Source: Facklamia lactis (GTDB taxonomy: Bacteria > Bacillota > Bacilli > Lactobacillales > Aerococcaceae). Taken from it: 64,000 nucleotides of DNA. The stretch lies in NCBI RefSeq assembly GCF_015863205.1, contig NZ_JACBXQ010000001.1, positions 186,001 to 250,000 on the forward strand, given 5' to 3'. A program made the position numbers and the translations under genes. How positions within the stretch are numbered: the first letter of the stretch is position 1; each line of letters begins with the position of its first letter. Under the pieces are notes generated by a model. The model saw only the letters and a program-made list of their open reading frames with translations. It had not been told where the DNA came from and ran no database searches. Shown piece after piece: positions 1-8,127 of this stretch.

Positions 1-3000
1 CGGTTTTATACCCATCAGCTTTTGTTGGACCAATATTGATTAGTTCGATAACTAATGTTTTTCCTGGTTCTAATTCATAAGCAATAGTTTCATTAATCGC
101 CATACCATAGAAAAAGATAGGCGTAGAAAGATTCCATATTAAGCCATTATTTTCAACAAAATCAATAAATTGTTGAACCACCTTCGGATAGAGGGCATAA
201 GATAATTCTATAGTACCTGGAACCGGGACATATGAGGTTGAATTTAAATGCTTCGAAACCTTTTCAAAATCATAATCTTCTAGGAGTTCTCCCGGTCTAA
301 TCGTATAAGCTTCCTCCTGCTTCAAAACTACTTTTTGAAGCGCTGAATTCATTCCAGCAGGCGGTTGACCAATATCTCCTCGCATAAATTCAACCACAGA
401 TGCCGGAAAATCTAAGTGGTGACCTTGACTAATGACACTTTCTTCATCCAAATCATTTTGAACCATGAATAAGGCAAGATCTCCTACTACTTTCGAAGAA
501 GGAGTAACTTTGGTGATGTCGCCTAATAGTTGGTTTACTCGTTTATACATATCCAAAACTTCTTCAAAGCGTTCACCTAATCCGAGTGATGAGGCTTGAA
601 ATTGGAAGTTGGTGTACTGTCCACCTGGCATTTCATATTCGTAGACAGAAGGCCAAGGGGATTTTAATTTTGATTCAAATGGCTGATAATAGGAACGCGT
701 AACTTTCCAATAGTCTGCTAATTTTTCATTAGCTTTTATATTGGTCAAAATTTGTCGGTCAGTTCCCTGTCTTGTCACAAATAATGAAGAAGCGTTCGGT
801 TGACTCGTTAGTCCAGAAAAAGCTTCATTTGCGACATCGACAATATCGACCCCTGCATCTATAGCTCTAGAATACATTGCAATAGCATTGCCAGATGTAT
901 CATGTGTATGCAAGTGAATGGGGATATTTATTTCAGATTTTAAAGCTTTAATGAGTTGGAAGGCTGCTTCAGGTTTTAGAATTCCAGACATATCTTTAAT
1001 GGCTAAGAGATGGACACCTAAAGCTTCAATTTTTTTAGCAAGCTGGACATAGTAGTCTAAAGTATATATTTGAGAGCGATTAGGATCTAAAATATCTCCG
1101 GTATAACAAATGGTTCCTTCTACTAATTTACCTGTTTCTAAAGCTGCATCGATTGAGACTTTCATAGCTTCTAGCCAATTTAAAGAATCAAAAATTCGGA
1201 AAACATCTATCCCTTGTTTGGCGGATTCATGAATGAAGCGTTGCACAACATTATCAGGATAATTCGAATAGCCAACTGCATTCGAAGCTCTGAATAACAT
1301 CTGCAATAAACTATCAGGCATTGTTTGACGGATGCGAGTTAACCGATCCCAAGGACTTTCTTTTAAGAAATTATAGGCAACATCAAAGGTGGCCCCGCCC
1401 CACATTTCAAATGAAAAATAATCGCTAAGTTCAGTATTCATATAAGCAGTAGCACCTAGCATATCAGTGGTTCTTAATCTGGTAGAAATCAGAGATTGAT
1501 GAGCATCTCGGAGGGTTGTATCTGTTAGTAGAACATTTTTTTCTTGTAAAATTTGTTCAATAACAGCAGTTGGCCCTTGGTTTTCTAATAGAGATTTAAA
1601 AGAATCTTTGCTAAGAAGCTTTGAGTATGATTTAAGTTTAATTCTCTGAGCAAAATCAGGCTTCATTTCATTTGCGATTCCTGGGAAACCGTTGACCGTC
1701 ACATTTCCGATATAATTGAGCAGTTTTGACCCTCTATCGCGAGAAGGAATAATTTCAAATAACTCTGGCCTTGTATCAATAAAGTTGGTGGAATATTCTC
1801 CAGTAATAAAATCCTCATGAAACATGATATTTTGTAGGAAAAGTAGATTAGTTTTTAAGCCTCTTACTTTTGTCTCACTTAGAGCTCTTCTCATCTTATC
1901 AATTGCGCCTTTAGGACTAGCGGAATAGGTAGAGATCTTAACGAGAAGAGAATCATAATAAGGTGATATTTTGGCTCCTGTGAAGGCGTCCCCTGCATCA
2001 AGACGAACGCCATAGCCACCTGGCGATTGATAGCCTGTAATGTTTCCTGAATCTGGTGCAAAATTATTTAAAGGGTCTTCTGTGGTAATTCGGCACTGAA
2101 TGGCATAACCATTTAATGGAATCTCTTCCTGACTTGGAAAATCAAGGACTTCGTCATATAAAGATTCTCCATCTGCAATCAGAATTTGCGATTTTACAAT
2201 ATCAATGCCTGTGACTAATTCAGTAATCGTATGTTCTACCTGGACTCTAGGATTAACCTCAATAAAATAAAAGTTATCCTCTGTTACTAAAAATTCAACA
2301 GTTCCTGCATTGACATATTGAATATTTTTCATCAAATGAAGAGAAGCATCTGTTAATTTTTGTCTCATATTTTCTGGTAGATTAAAAGAAGGTGCCACTT
2401 CTACTACTTTTTGATGTCTTCTCTGGATGGAACAATCGCGTTCATATAAATGAATGACATTGCCGTAGTGATCACCGATAATTTGTACTTCGATGTGCTT
2501 AGGATTAGCAATATATTTTTCGACATAGAGCGCTTCATTTGCAAAAGATTTTTTTGCTTCGGACTTAACGCGCTCATAAGCATCGAGAAGTTGAGGATGG
2601 TTCTCAACAATACGCATTCCCTTTCCTCCACCACCCGAAACGGCTTTTAAAATGATTGGATAACCGTGTTCTTCAGCAAAAGCTTCTGCTTCTTCTATGC
2701 AAGTGATTTCTCCATCTGATCCTGGAACTACAGGGATTCCCGCTTGAATAGCTGTTTCTCGGGCTGAGGTTTTATTACCAAACATGTTGAGATGTTTAAT
2801 ATCAGGGCCAATAAAAATAATCCCTTCTTCTTGGCAACGTTTTGCAAAAGTTTGGTTCTCACTTAGGAAACCATAGCCTGGGTGAATGGCATCAACATTT
2901 TTTTCTTTTGCCAGCTCAATAATGCCCTCTATATCGAGATAGGCTTGAGTTGGGTCTAGCTCTTCTCCTATCAAGTATGATTCATCCGCTTTTTGGCGAT

Positions 3001-3127
3001 GAAGTGTGCCAAGATCTTCTTTGGAGAATATTGCGACCGTTGAGAGATTTAATTCCTTACAAGCTCTAATTATACGGATTGCTATCTCTCCACGATTAGC
3101 AATTAAGACTTTTTTAATTTTGTTCAT
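1..3127 (-). CDS. pyc: Pyruvate carboxylase, C-terminus cut by window edge
   Basis: Biotin-dependent cytosolic enzyme that carboxylates pyruvate to oxaloacetate (anaplerosis). The frame is open from an ATG at 3127, with an AGGAGAAT Shine-Dalgarno, to the window edge, giving about 1042 residues; full-length family members are about 1140. The N-terminal biotin carboxylase/ATP-grasp half is clear (start NKIKKVLIANRGEIAIR; glycine loop GGGGKGMR near residue 170). The carboxyltransferase domain begins near residue 530 (TLRDAHQSL, then EMWGGATFD). The C-terminal biotinyl domain with its lysine lies outside the window. No clear promoter was found in the 209 bp upstream. The identification is certain; only completeness is unknown. 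Confidence 0.97.
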   Translation of the reverse strand, partial: MNKIKKVLIANRGEIAIRIIRACKELNLSTVAIFSKEDLGTLHRQKADESYLIGEELDPTQAYLDIEGIIELAKEKNVDAIHPGYGFLSENQTFAKRCQEEGIIFIGPDIKHLNMFGNKTSARETAIQAGIPVVPGSDGEITCIEEAEAFAEEHGYPIILKAVSGGGGKGMRIVENHPQLLDAYERVKSEAKKSFANEALYVEKYIANPKHIEVQIIGDHYGNVIHLYERDCSIQRRHQKVVEVAPSFNLPENMRQKLTDASLHLMKNIQYVNAGTVEFLVTEDNFYFIEVNPRVQVEHTITELVTGIDIVKSQILIADGESLYDEVLDFPSQEEIPLNGYAIQCRITTEDPLNNFAPDSGNITGYQSPGGYGVRLDAGDAFTGAKISPYYDSLLVKISTYSASPKGAIDKMRRALSETKVRGLKTNLLFLQNIMFHEDFITGEYSTNFIDTRPELFEIIPSRDRGSKLLNYIGNVTVNGFPGIANEMKPDFAQRIKLKSYSKLLSKDSFKSLLENQGPTAVIEQILQEKNVLLTDTTLRDAHQSLISTRLRTTDMLGATAYMNTELSDYFSFEMWGGATFDVAYNFLKESPWDRLTRIRQTMPDSLLQMLFRASNAVGYSNYPDNVVQRFIHESAKQGIDVFRIFDSLNWLEAMKVSIDAALETGKLVEGTICYTGDILDPNRSQIYTLDYYVQLAKKIEALGVHLLAIKDMSGILKPEAAFQLIKALKSEINIPIHLHTHDTSGNAIAMYSRAIDAGVDIVDVANEAFSGLTSQPNASSLFVTRQGTDRQILTNIKANEKLADYWKVTRSYYQPFESKLKSPWPSVYEYEMPGGQYTNFQFQASSLGLGERFEEVLDMYKRVNQLLGDITKVTPSSKVVGDLALFMVQNDLDEESVISQGHHLDFPASVVEFMRGDIGQPPAGMNSALQKVVLKQEEAYTIRPGELLEDYDFEKVSKHLNSTSYVPVPGTIELSYALYPKVVQQFIDFVENNGLIWNLSTPIFFYGMAINETIAYELEPGKTLVIELINIGPTKADGYKT

Positions 3128-3336
3128 ACTGATTCTCCTCTAGTTTATTCTTCGTTTCATTTATATTTCGCCGCATACTTCCTCAGGAAGACAAATTTTA
3201 TATTTTGGATGATCATTATTTCTGGCTAAATACTTATGGAATGGTTTTATCTTACACTATTTTAATAAAGTTTTGTAGATCTAATCTAAATGACATTTTA
3301 CTTCATAAATGTTAAAATTGAATATATTTGTTTGGG

Positions 3337-3624
3337 TTAATAAAGTTCTAAATAATTGGTGATTTCAATGATTTCAAATTCAAAGAATTGATCTAATTCA
3401 TTTATGACTTTTTGTTTAACCTGATCAAGGTAGACTTTATCATTGCCGACCATTGCAATCCCAATCGTACTGTAGTTTAATAGATCGAGATGATCTATTT
3501 CTGAAACGGTAATAGGAAAGCGATGTCGGATGTGATGAGTGATTTTTTTTATGATTTTTCGTTTATCTTTTAATGAGTTGGAAAGATAGATTTTTATTTC
3601 AATTTTTAAAGCTAAGATATACAT
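3337..3624 (-). CDS. DUF503 (YlxP-like) family protein
   Basis: A 95-residue protein with the DUF503 pattern: an N-terminal beta strand (MYILALKIEIKIYLS), then SLKDKRKIIKKITHHIR and a conserved centre (NYSTIGIAMVGND). The family is small, cytosolic and widespread in Firmicutes. Its B. subtilis member YlxP sits beside rbfA in the nusA-infB cluster, but here the gene stands alone between pyc and the divergent nth. The start is supported by GGGAG eight bases upstream of the ATG. Only 30 bp separate it from nth, so the two promoters must overlap each other or the coding ends. The molecular function is not established; a link to ribosome maturation would be inference from other genomes. Confidence 0.85.
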   Translation of the reverse strand: MYILALKIEIKIYLSNSLKDKRKIIKKITHHIRHRFPITVSEIDHLDLLNYSTIGIAMVGNDKVYLDQVKQKVINELDQFFEFEIIEITNYLELY

Positions 3625-3654
3625 TGAGATGCTCCCATTAGAAAGGATTTTTAG

Positions 3655-4284
3655 ATGTTAACGACAGAATGTGCTCGAAAAGTTTTAGAGGAAATAATTG
3701 CAATTTTTCCGGATGCTAAACCTGAATTAAATTTTTCTAATCATTTTGAATTGTTAGTAGCGGTGATGCTGAGCGCCCAAACAACAGATGTTGCGGTAAA
3801 CAAAGTAACACCTGCTCTATTTGAACGTTTTCCTGATCCTCAATCTCTCACAAGTGTTAGCCCTGAAGAAATTATGCCTTATTTAAAAACTATTGGACTT
3901 TATCGTAATAAGGCTAAGTATTTATATAATTGTGCACAACAATTAGTTGAAAGACATGGAGGCAAGGTTCCAAATACTCGAAAAGAGTTAGAAGCACTAG
4001 CAGGTGTTGGTCGTAAAACTACAAATGTTGTGTTGAGTGTAGGTTTTGGGATCCCTGCTTTTGCTGTGGATACCCATATTCATCGAATTTGCTTACATCA
4101 TAATATTGTGGATCCGGGGGCAAGTGTTCGGCAAGTTGAAGAAAGAGTGATGGAAGTCTTGCCTCCAGAACGCTGGACACAGGCACATCAATCACTCATT
4201 ATTTTTGGTCGGCGGGTTTGCCATCCGCGGAATCCTAAATGTTCAGATTATCCTCAGTTATATCTTTGTACCGACGAAATCTAA
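3655..4284 (+). CDS. nth: Endonuclease III, DNA base-excision repair glycosylase/AP lyase
   Basis: Removes oxidised pyrimidines from DNA and cleaves the abasic site. The 209-residue length is normal. The helix-hairpin-helix with the catalytic lysine (LAGVGRKTTNVV, about residues 121-132) and the catalytic aspartate (FAVDTHIHRI) are intact. The C-terminal [4Fe-4S] loop is odd: the usual C-x6-C-x2-C-x5-C reads Cys189-x6-Cys196-x2-Tyr199-x5-Cys205, so the third ligand is tyrosine (TAT at 4249-4251, one base from TGT). The Shine-Dalgarno is AGAAAGGA, seven bases before the ATG. In B. subtilis nth follows dnaD; here dnaD is 30 kb away. The 3' end abuts the convergent pyruvate kinase-like gene with a one-base gap. 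Confidence 0.95.
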   Translation: MLTTECARKVLEEIIAIFPDAKPELNFSNHFELLVAVMLSAQTTDVAVNKVTPALFERFPDPQSLTSVSPEEIMPYLKTIGLYRNKAKYLYNCAQQLVERHGGKVPNTRKELEALAGVGRKTTNVVLSVGFGIPAFAVDTHIHRICLHHNIVDPGASVRQVEERVMEVLPPERWTQAHQSLIIFGRRVCHPRNPKCSDYPQLYLCTDEI

Positions 4285-4310
4285 ATTATTGATCCGTTTC
4301 GGTAGAAAGA
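4263..4310. other. Imperfect inverted repeat spanning the two convergent gene ends
   Basis: The arms 4263-4281 and 4291-4310 share TCTTT, TACCGA and GATC-type blocks around the stop codons of nth and the pyruvate kinase-like gene. The stem would have several mismatches and no strong T-run follows on either strand. It could be a weak bidirectional terminator embedded in both reading frames, or chance. Confidence 0.3.
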
Positions 4311-5800
4311 TCCGCTATGTTTAAGGCCCTTAGTTTAGGGGTCTTTTTATATTGATGTTGACGCATACGTTTGAAGATTTGGTTTAGCATTTTAACCGCT
4401 TCTACGATATAGTTTCCTTTGTTTAACATGACACAGTCGGCCCTTGCTCCTTCAGCAGCGTCGGTGACTTCGGCCCTTGTTGGAATTCCAGATTTTACTA
4501 GATTAGCCAGGACCTCTGTTCCCCAAACGACAGGAACATCAGCTGCTTCTGCAATCCACATAATTTCCTGTTGAAGTTCAGCTAATCGAATATAACCGGT
4601 CTCAACCGCTAAATCTCCCCGTGCGATCATAATGGCAAATGGATTTCTGCCTGCAGCAGCATAAATGATCTCAGCTAAATTCTCGACAGCTTGGACCGTT
4701 TCAATTTTGGCTAAAATGGGCATGTCTTCAGCATATTCTCCCAGAACTTCATCGATTCTTTTTTGAATGTCTTGAATATCCTTTGGTGTTCGAACGAAGG
4801 AACATCCAACAACATCAGCATGCTCACAAGCAAAGGCAATATCTTCATGATCTTTATCGGAAATAATATCGATGTCAAAATGAGTCTGTGGAAAATTTAG
4901 TCCTTTTTCTGCTTTAAGTCGTACACCCGATCCCTTTGCTTTGGTTACTTTCAGTAGAGCCTGATTTTCTTCTATTTCAATCACTTCACATTCGACTGAA
5001 CCATCGTCAATCAAGACAGGATCACCAATTGATAAAGCTTGGTAAATTGGCTGGATATCGCTACCAATCACGACTTTTCCTGGAAAGTTAAGGGGAAGTC
5101 TATCAAAGTTACCTGTTAAAAGAATTTCATCATTTTTTTGAACTTTTGGATTTTTATATTGGGTGAATATCCACTCTGTTCGTATTTTGGGACCGGCAAT
5201 ATCCATTAAGATCCGGATATCTTTTGCTTGATCAGCCGCTACGGATTTGATGTTTTGAATGATTTGTGACCAAATTTCTGGATTATCATGAGCACAGTTT
5301 ATTCGAGCAATATTCATTCCAGAGTCAATCAGATTTTTTACGAGTTGACGATCATTTGCTGCTTCGCTTGGCATCGTCACCATAATCAATGTGTTTCTTC
5401 CCTGTGTTTTCTCACCGAGAATCGTAAAGACGTTGCGATCAAGTTGGTGATCTCCACGAGTGAAAGCATTGAGATCAGGTCGAGGAAATTCTGTTTCGGT
5501 TTCTGATATAGAAGCGAGAGAGTGTATGACCGATTGAAGTGTTCCGATTGTTTTATTTTCTAGCCTTCCAAGTGAAGAGATTCCTAATGGAACGAGTTCA
5601 GCTTGTAGTTTACGTAAATCATAGTTTCTTAATGCGAGATAGTAACTTAAATTATGGGCACTCTCTTTAAAGCTTGCTCTACTAACTTCTTTGGCAAAGA
5701 CAGAGTAATATTGGTCGCCTTTTTCTTTTACATCTTCATAGAGTTGAGTCATTTCGGTTAAAAGGCGTCTGGCTTCTTTCTTGCGATATTCTTCAGGCAT
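4286..5800 (-). CDS. Atypical pyruvate kinase-like protein without the C domain
   Basis: A 504-residue protein. The first ~120 residues are charged, helical and not part of pyruvate kinase; the A and B domains follow. Catalytic elements are kept: the PEP arginine in ARINCAHDN, DIAGPKIRTE in place of DTKGPEIR, the lysine and metal glutamate in LAKIE, the metal aspartate in ARGDLAVE, and the GTEVLAN threonine. K+ ligands differ: the usual serine of NFSH is alanine, and the threonine of DTKG is isoleucine. The protein stops soon after RAEVTDAAEGARADCVMLNKG, so the allosteric C domain is absent. It is very unlike the canonical pyk at 55522-57279. It may be a K+-independent pyruvate kinase or a PEP-binding regulator; function is not proven. 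An ATG with GGTGGAG upstream fixes the start. Confidence 0.82.
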   Translation of the reverse strand: MPEEYRKKEARRLLTEMTQLYEDVKEKGDQYYSVFAKEVSRASFKESAHNLSYYLALRNYDLRKLQAELVPLGISSLGRLENKTIGTLQSVIHSLASISETETEFPRPDLNAFTRGDHQLDRNVFTILGEKTQGRNTLIMVTMPSEAANDRQLVKNLIDSGMNIARINCAHDNPEIWSQIIQNIKSVAADQAKDIRILMDIAGPKIRTEWIFTQYKNPKVQKNDEILLTGNFDRLPLNFPGKVVIGSDIQPIYQALSIGDPVLIDDGSVECEVIEIEENQALLKVTKAKGSGVRLKAEKGLNFPQTHFDIDIISDKDHEDIAFACEHADVVGCSFVRTPKDIQDIQKRIDEVLGEYAEDMPILAKIETVQAVENLAEIIYAAAGRNPFAIMIARGDLAVETGYIRLAELQQEIMWIAEAADVPVVWGTEVLANLVKSGIPTRAEVTDAAEGARADCVMLNKGNYIVEAVKMLNQIFKRMRQHQYKKTPKLRALNIADLSTETDQ

Positions 5801-5833
5801 TTTTCTCCACCTACCCTTTCCATTATTGAGTAA

Positions 5834-5867
5834 AGTATAACAGATTCAATCAAATTTTACTTTGATT
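5834..5867 (-). promoter_or_regulatory. Extended -10 promoter and inverted repeat upstream of pyruvate kinase-like gene
   Basis: On the minus strand TGTTATACT forms an extended -10 (hexamer at 5834-5839), about 35 bases upstream of the ATG at 5800. No good -35 is visible. A perfect 7-bp inverted repeat, AATCAAA-ttttac-TTTGATT, lies at 5848-5867 in the -35 zone and overlaps the stop codon of the upstream DUF2786 gene. It could be an operator or part of a weak terminator. Confidence 0.4.
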
Positions 5868-6588
5868 AATCATTGAGTTGATGTTGATTTAAGTTGACAT
5901 TTTTACCTTTTTCAAAACCATCATGATAAGCATGATTTTCTCGATTTAATTTTGGCTGACTAAAAGAAAGTCTTCCTGTTATTTCTTGATGAAATTTATC
6001 TTCAACCTCTTTTGGTGTTTTAATGATTAGAGCATACTTTTCATTTTCTTGTCTCATTGCTTGCATTTGTAGGTTAAATTTTTCTTTGAGGCCATCCATA
6101 AAGCCTTGATAATAAGATTTACGAAGGTTAGCTTTGTCAGGATTTCTCATCTCTACTTCATTGAGTTGCTGGATATGTATTTTAGAGTAATATTTCATTG
6201 TATCTGCTGCTAGATGAAACATTTCGTAAGCAAGTTCAACATCTTCTGGATACCCCATAAGAACAATTTTTCTTTGAACAGAATTTTGATGAGGTAAGCG
6301 ATTGCTCTGGATATAGAACATACATCTAAAGTTATCAGCAATGATTCTAATTAAAGATTTTTCCCACCAATATAAACGCTTGTATACGGAGAGAGATTTA
6401 AGAACAATTTCTTCTTGAACGGTATCTGAAAGATTGTCTTGAGATATTCGATGTTTCAACATTAATTTTTGTGCCATTAAAAGAGCCGTTTGGCTTTCTT
6501 CGTCATTTCCGCCATCTTCTGCAAGAGAAAGTAAATTTTGTATTTTGGCTAATATTTTTTGATTGATTTCGGACAATTCTTTCCCCAA
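5866..6588 (-). CDS. DUF2786 domain-containing protein
   Basis: A 240-residue protein whose N-terminus matches DUF2786: KILAKIQNLLSLAEDGG followed by a second helix ending LMLKHRIS. The rest is helical and charged (SYYQGFMDGLKEKFN; a terminal HDGFEKGKN). There is no signal peptide or membrane segment. The family is often phage- or plasmid-associated, but here it lies seven bases after rluD and is probably cotranscribed with lspA-rluD. The start is uncertain: the frame opens with TTG at 6588, which has almost no spacer to its AGAAAG. A second TTG at 6576, six bases after GGGG, fits better. Function is unknown. Confidence 0.75.
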   Translation of the reverse strand: MGKELSEINQKILAKIQNLLSLAEDGGNDEESQTALLMAQKLMLKHRISQDNLSDTVQEEIVLKSLSVYKRLYWWEKSLIRIIADNFRCMFYIQSNRLPHQNSVQRKIVLMGYPEDVELAYEMFHLAADTMKYYSKIHIQQLNEVEMRNPDKANLRKSYYQGFMDGLKEKFNLQMQAMRQENEKYALIIKTPKEVEDKFHQEITGRLSFSQPKLNRENHAYHDGFEKGKNVNLNQHQLND

Positions 6589-6595
6589 CTTTCTA

Positions 6596-7540
6596 TTAGC
6601 GATTATCTAATTGATTAATAATTTTTAGCATCCGCTCGGGAAGTGGACTAGTGAATTTCATTGCTTCCTGACGCGTTGGATGATAGAGTTGTAACTCTTT
6701 AGCGTGGAGTAATTGACCTTCTTTTAATTGAGTAAATTCACCAGTCATATGTTGTAAATGACGACGATATACTGGATCTCCAATAATAGGATGTCCAATT
6801 GCCTCCATATGGATTCTAATTTGGTGCGTTCGGCCAGTTTTTAACTTTACTTTAACAAGGCTGGCGCTTGGCCATCTCTTAAGGACTTCAAAATCAGTAA
6901 TCGCTTCTTTTCCATTTTCATCTACGTGCCAGCGTAAACGATTAGAAGGATCTCTTTTGACTGGCATTTCAATATGTCCTGACTCTTCTTTTATTACACC
7001 ATTGACGAGTGCATAATAGGTTCGTCCCATAGTATGATTTTCTAATTGTTTGGCTAATTCAGCATGAGCCAGGTCATGCTTAGCTACTACTAATAAACCA
7101 GATGTATCTTTATCAATTCGATGAACGATCCCTGGTCTAATATTAGTATGATCGCTTGATAAATTATCCTTTAAATAGGCATAAAGACCATTCACAAGTG
7201 TTCCTTTTGGGTGTCCTTTGGAAGGATGAACGACTATTCCAGCTGGTTTATTGATAACAAGAATAGCATCATCTTCATATTGAATATCTAATACCATTTT
7301 TTCAGGAATTAATTGAATAACTTCTGCCTCTTCTTCTATCATGTTAACTTGGATGACTTCATTGCCTATTAATTTATAATTGGCTTTTTCTATTTTTCCA
7401 TTTACCGTTATCTGCTGGTCCTTGATCAATTTTTGAATAGAGGAACGGCTCATGTCTTCTAAATAGGACTGAAGAACTTTATCCAACCTTCCCCCATCTG
7501 ATTCTTTATTTTGTAATTGAATTTCAATGGTGCTATTCAT
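6596..7540 (-). CDS. rluD: RluD/YlyB-family 23S rRNA pseudouridine synthase
   Basis: Converts uridine to pseudouridine in 23S rRNA, probably in helix 69. The 314 residues contain an N-terminal S4 RNA-binding domain (GGRLDKVLQSYLEDMSRSS..., ITVNGKIEKANYKL, residues ~15-75) and the synthase domain. The catalytic aspartate lies in HRIDKDTSGLLVVAK (around residue 140), and GRTHQIRIHM is conserved near residue 230. The ATG abuts the lspA stop codon, with GAGGAG inside lspA as its Shine-Dalgarno, implying translational coupling. lspA-rluD is a conserved Firmicutes pair, often upstream of pyrR, which is absent here. The exact target uridines cannot be read from sequence. Confidence 0.93.
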   Translation of the reverse strand: MNSTIEIQLQNKESDGGRLDKVLQSYLEDMSRSSIQKLIKDQQITVNGKIEKANYKLIGNEVIQVNMIEEEAEVIQLIPEKMVLDIQYEDDAILVINKPAGIVVHPSKGHPKGTLVNGLYAYLKDNLSSDHTNIRPGIVHRIDKDTSGLLVVAKHDLAHAELAKQLENHTMGRTYYALVNGVIKEESGHIEMPVKRDPSNRLRWHVDENGKEAITDFEVLKRWPSASLVKVKLKTGRTHQIRIHMEAIGHPIIGDPVYRRHLQHMTGEFTQLKEGQLLHAKELQLYHPTRQEAMKFTSPLPERMLKIINQLDNR

Positions 7541-7999
7541 TTATAATAACTCCTCTACATCATTATCAAATAATACTATTAATAGTAAAAGTATTATGCC
7601 TAGAGCCAGGGCCAGATCCGCTATATTAAAAATAGGGAAATTTATAAATTCTAGTTTAAACATATCGACCACGTATCCTATTCGTAAGCGATCAATCAAA
7701 TTACCGAGAGCACCACCTAATAGGAGTCCATAAGCAAGTTGGACTAGTGGTTTCTGGTGACGATTTCGAATGATAAGGTATAGAAGATAACCGCTAACTA
7801 GTAGAGAGATCACCACAAGGAATGGAATTTTTCCATCCAGTATCCCCCATCCTGCTCCTTTGTTTTGAATATAGAACCATGAGAACACACCAGAAAGGGC
7901 TTCTTTCTGTTCATAGAGATCGAAGTTTGTTAATATCCAATATTTTAAGCTTTGATCAGCCAAAAGGATAAAAAAAACGGTTAAAAAGGCAAAGATCAT
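7541..7999 (-). CDS. lspA: Lipoprotein signal peptidase (SPase II)
   Basis: Membrane aspartyl protease that removes signal peptides of lipid-modified prolipoproteins. It has 152 residues and four hydrophobic segments. Both catalytic aspartates are present, in GNLIDRLRIGYVVD (the GNxxDR motif) and FNIADLALALG (the FNxAD motif). The ATG at 7999 has an AAGGAGT Shine-Dalgarno. It is the first gene of a leftward unit with rluD and the DUF2786 gene. Two lipoprotein genes that would be its substrates are divergently transcribed from the same 128-bp intergenic region, an apt but possibly coincidental pairing. Confidence 0.97.
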   Translation of the reverse strand: MIFAFLTVFFILLADQSLKYWILTNFDLYEQKEALSGVFSWFYIQNKGAGWGILDGKIPFLVVISLLVSGYLLYLIIRNRHQKPLVQLAYGLLLGGALGNLIDRLRIGYVVDMFKLEFINFPIFNIADLALALGIILLLLIVLFDNDVEELL

Positions 8000-8009
8000 T
8001 GTCTACTCC

Positions 8010-8071
8010 TTGTCTAAATTAGTAATAGTTTGCTATAATATTTGTGTTTATAATACTTCTTATTATATACT
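8010..8071 (+). promoter_or_regulatory. Two tandem candidate promoters for the lipoprotein genes
   Basis: P1: TTGTCT (8010-8015), an 18-base spacer ending in TGC, then TATAAT (8034-8039, extended -10). P2: TTGTGT (8042-8047), an 18-base spacer, then TATACT (8066-8071). Both read rightward into the gene starting at 8128. P2 overlaps the -10 of the opposing lspA promoter. Confidence 0.6.
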
Positions 8072-8091
8072 ATACTCGTTATTAATATCAA
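8062..8091 (-). promoter_or_regulatory. Promoter of the lspA-rluD unit
   Basis: On the minus strand TTGATA (8086-8091) is followed by an 18-base spacer and TATAAT (8062-8067). The -10 hexamer shares two bases with the rightward P2 -10, so polymerases at the two promoters should exclude each other. Confidence 0.6.
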
Positions 8092-8127
8092 TTTAGATAA
8101 ATCATCTATAGCGATTAAGGAGAACAG

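Noticed and set aside
3128-3336. Biotin (BirA) operator or clear promoter upstream of pyc
   Set aside because: A few TGTTAA/TTTAACA-like pieces occur, but no paired arms with BirA spacing and no convincing -35/-10 pair.
4286-5800. Recent duplication of pyk
   Set aside because: The two pyruvate kinases differ in domain content and in many active-site flanking residues, so the divergence is ancient.
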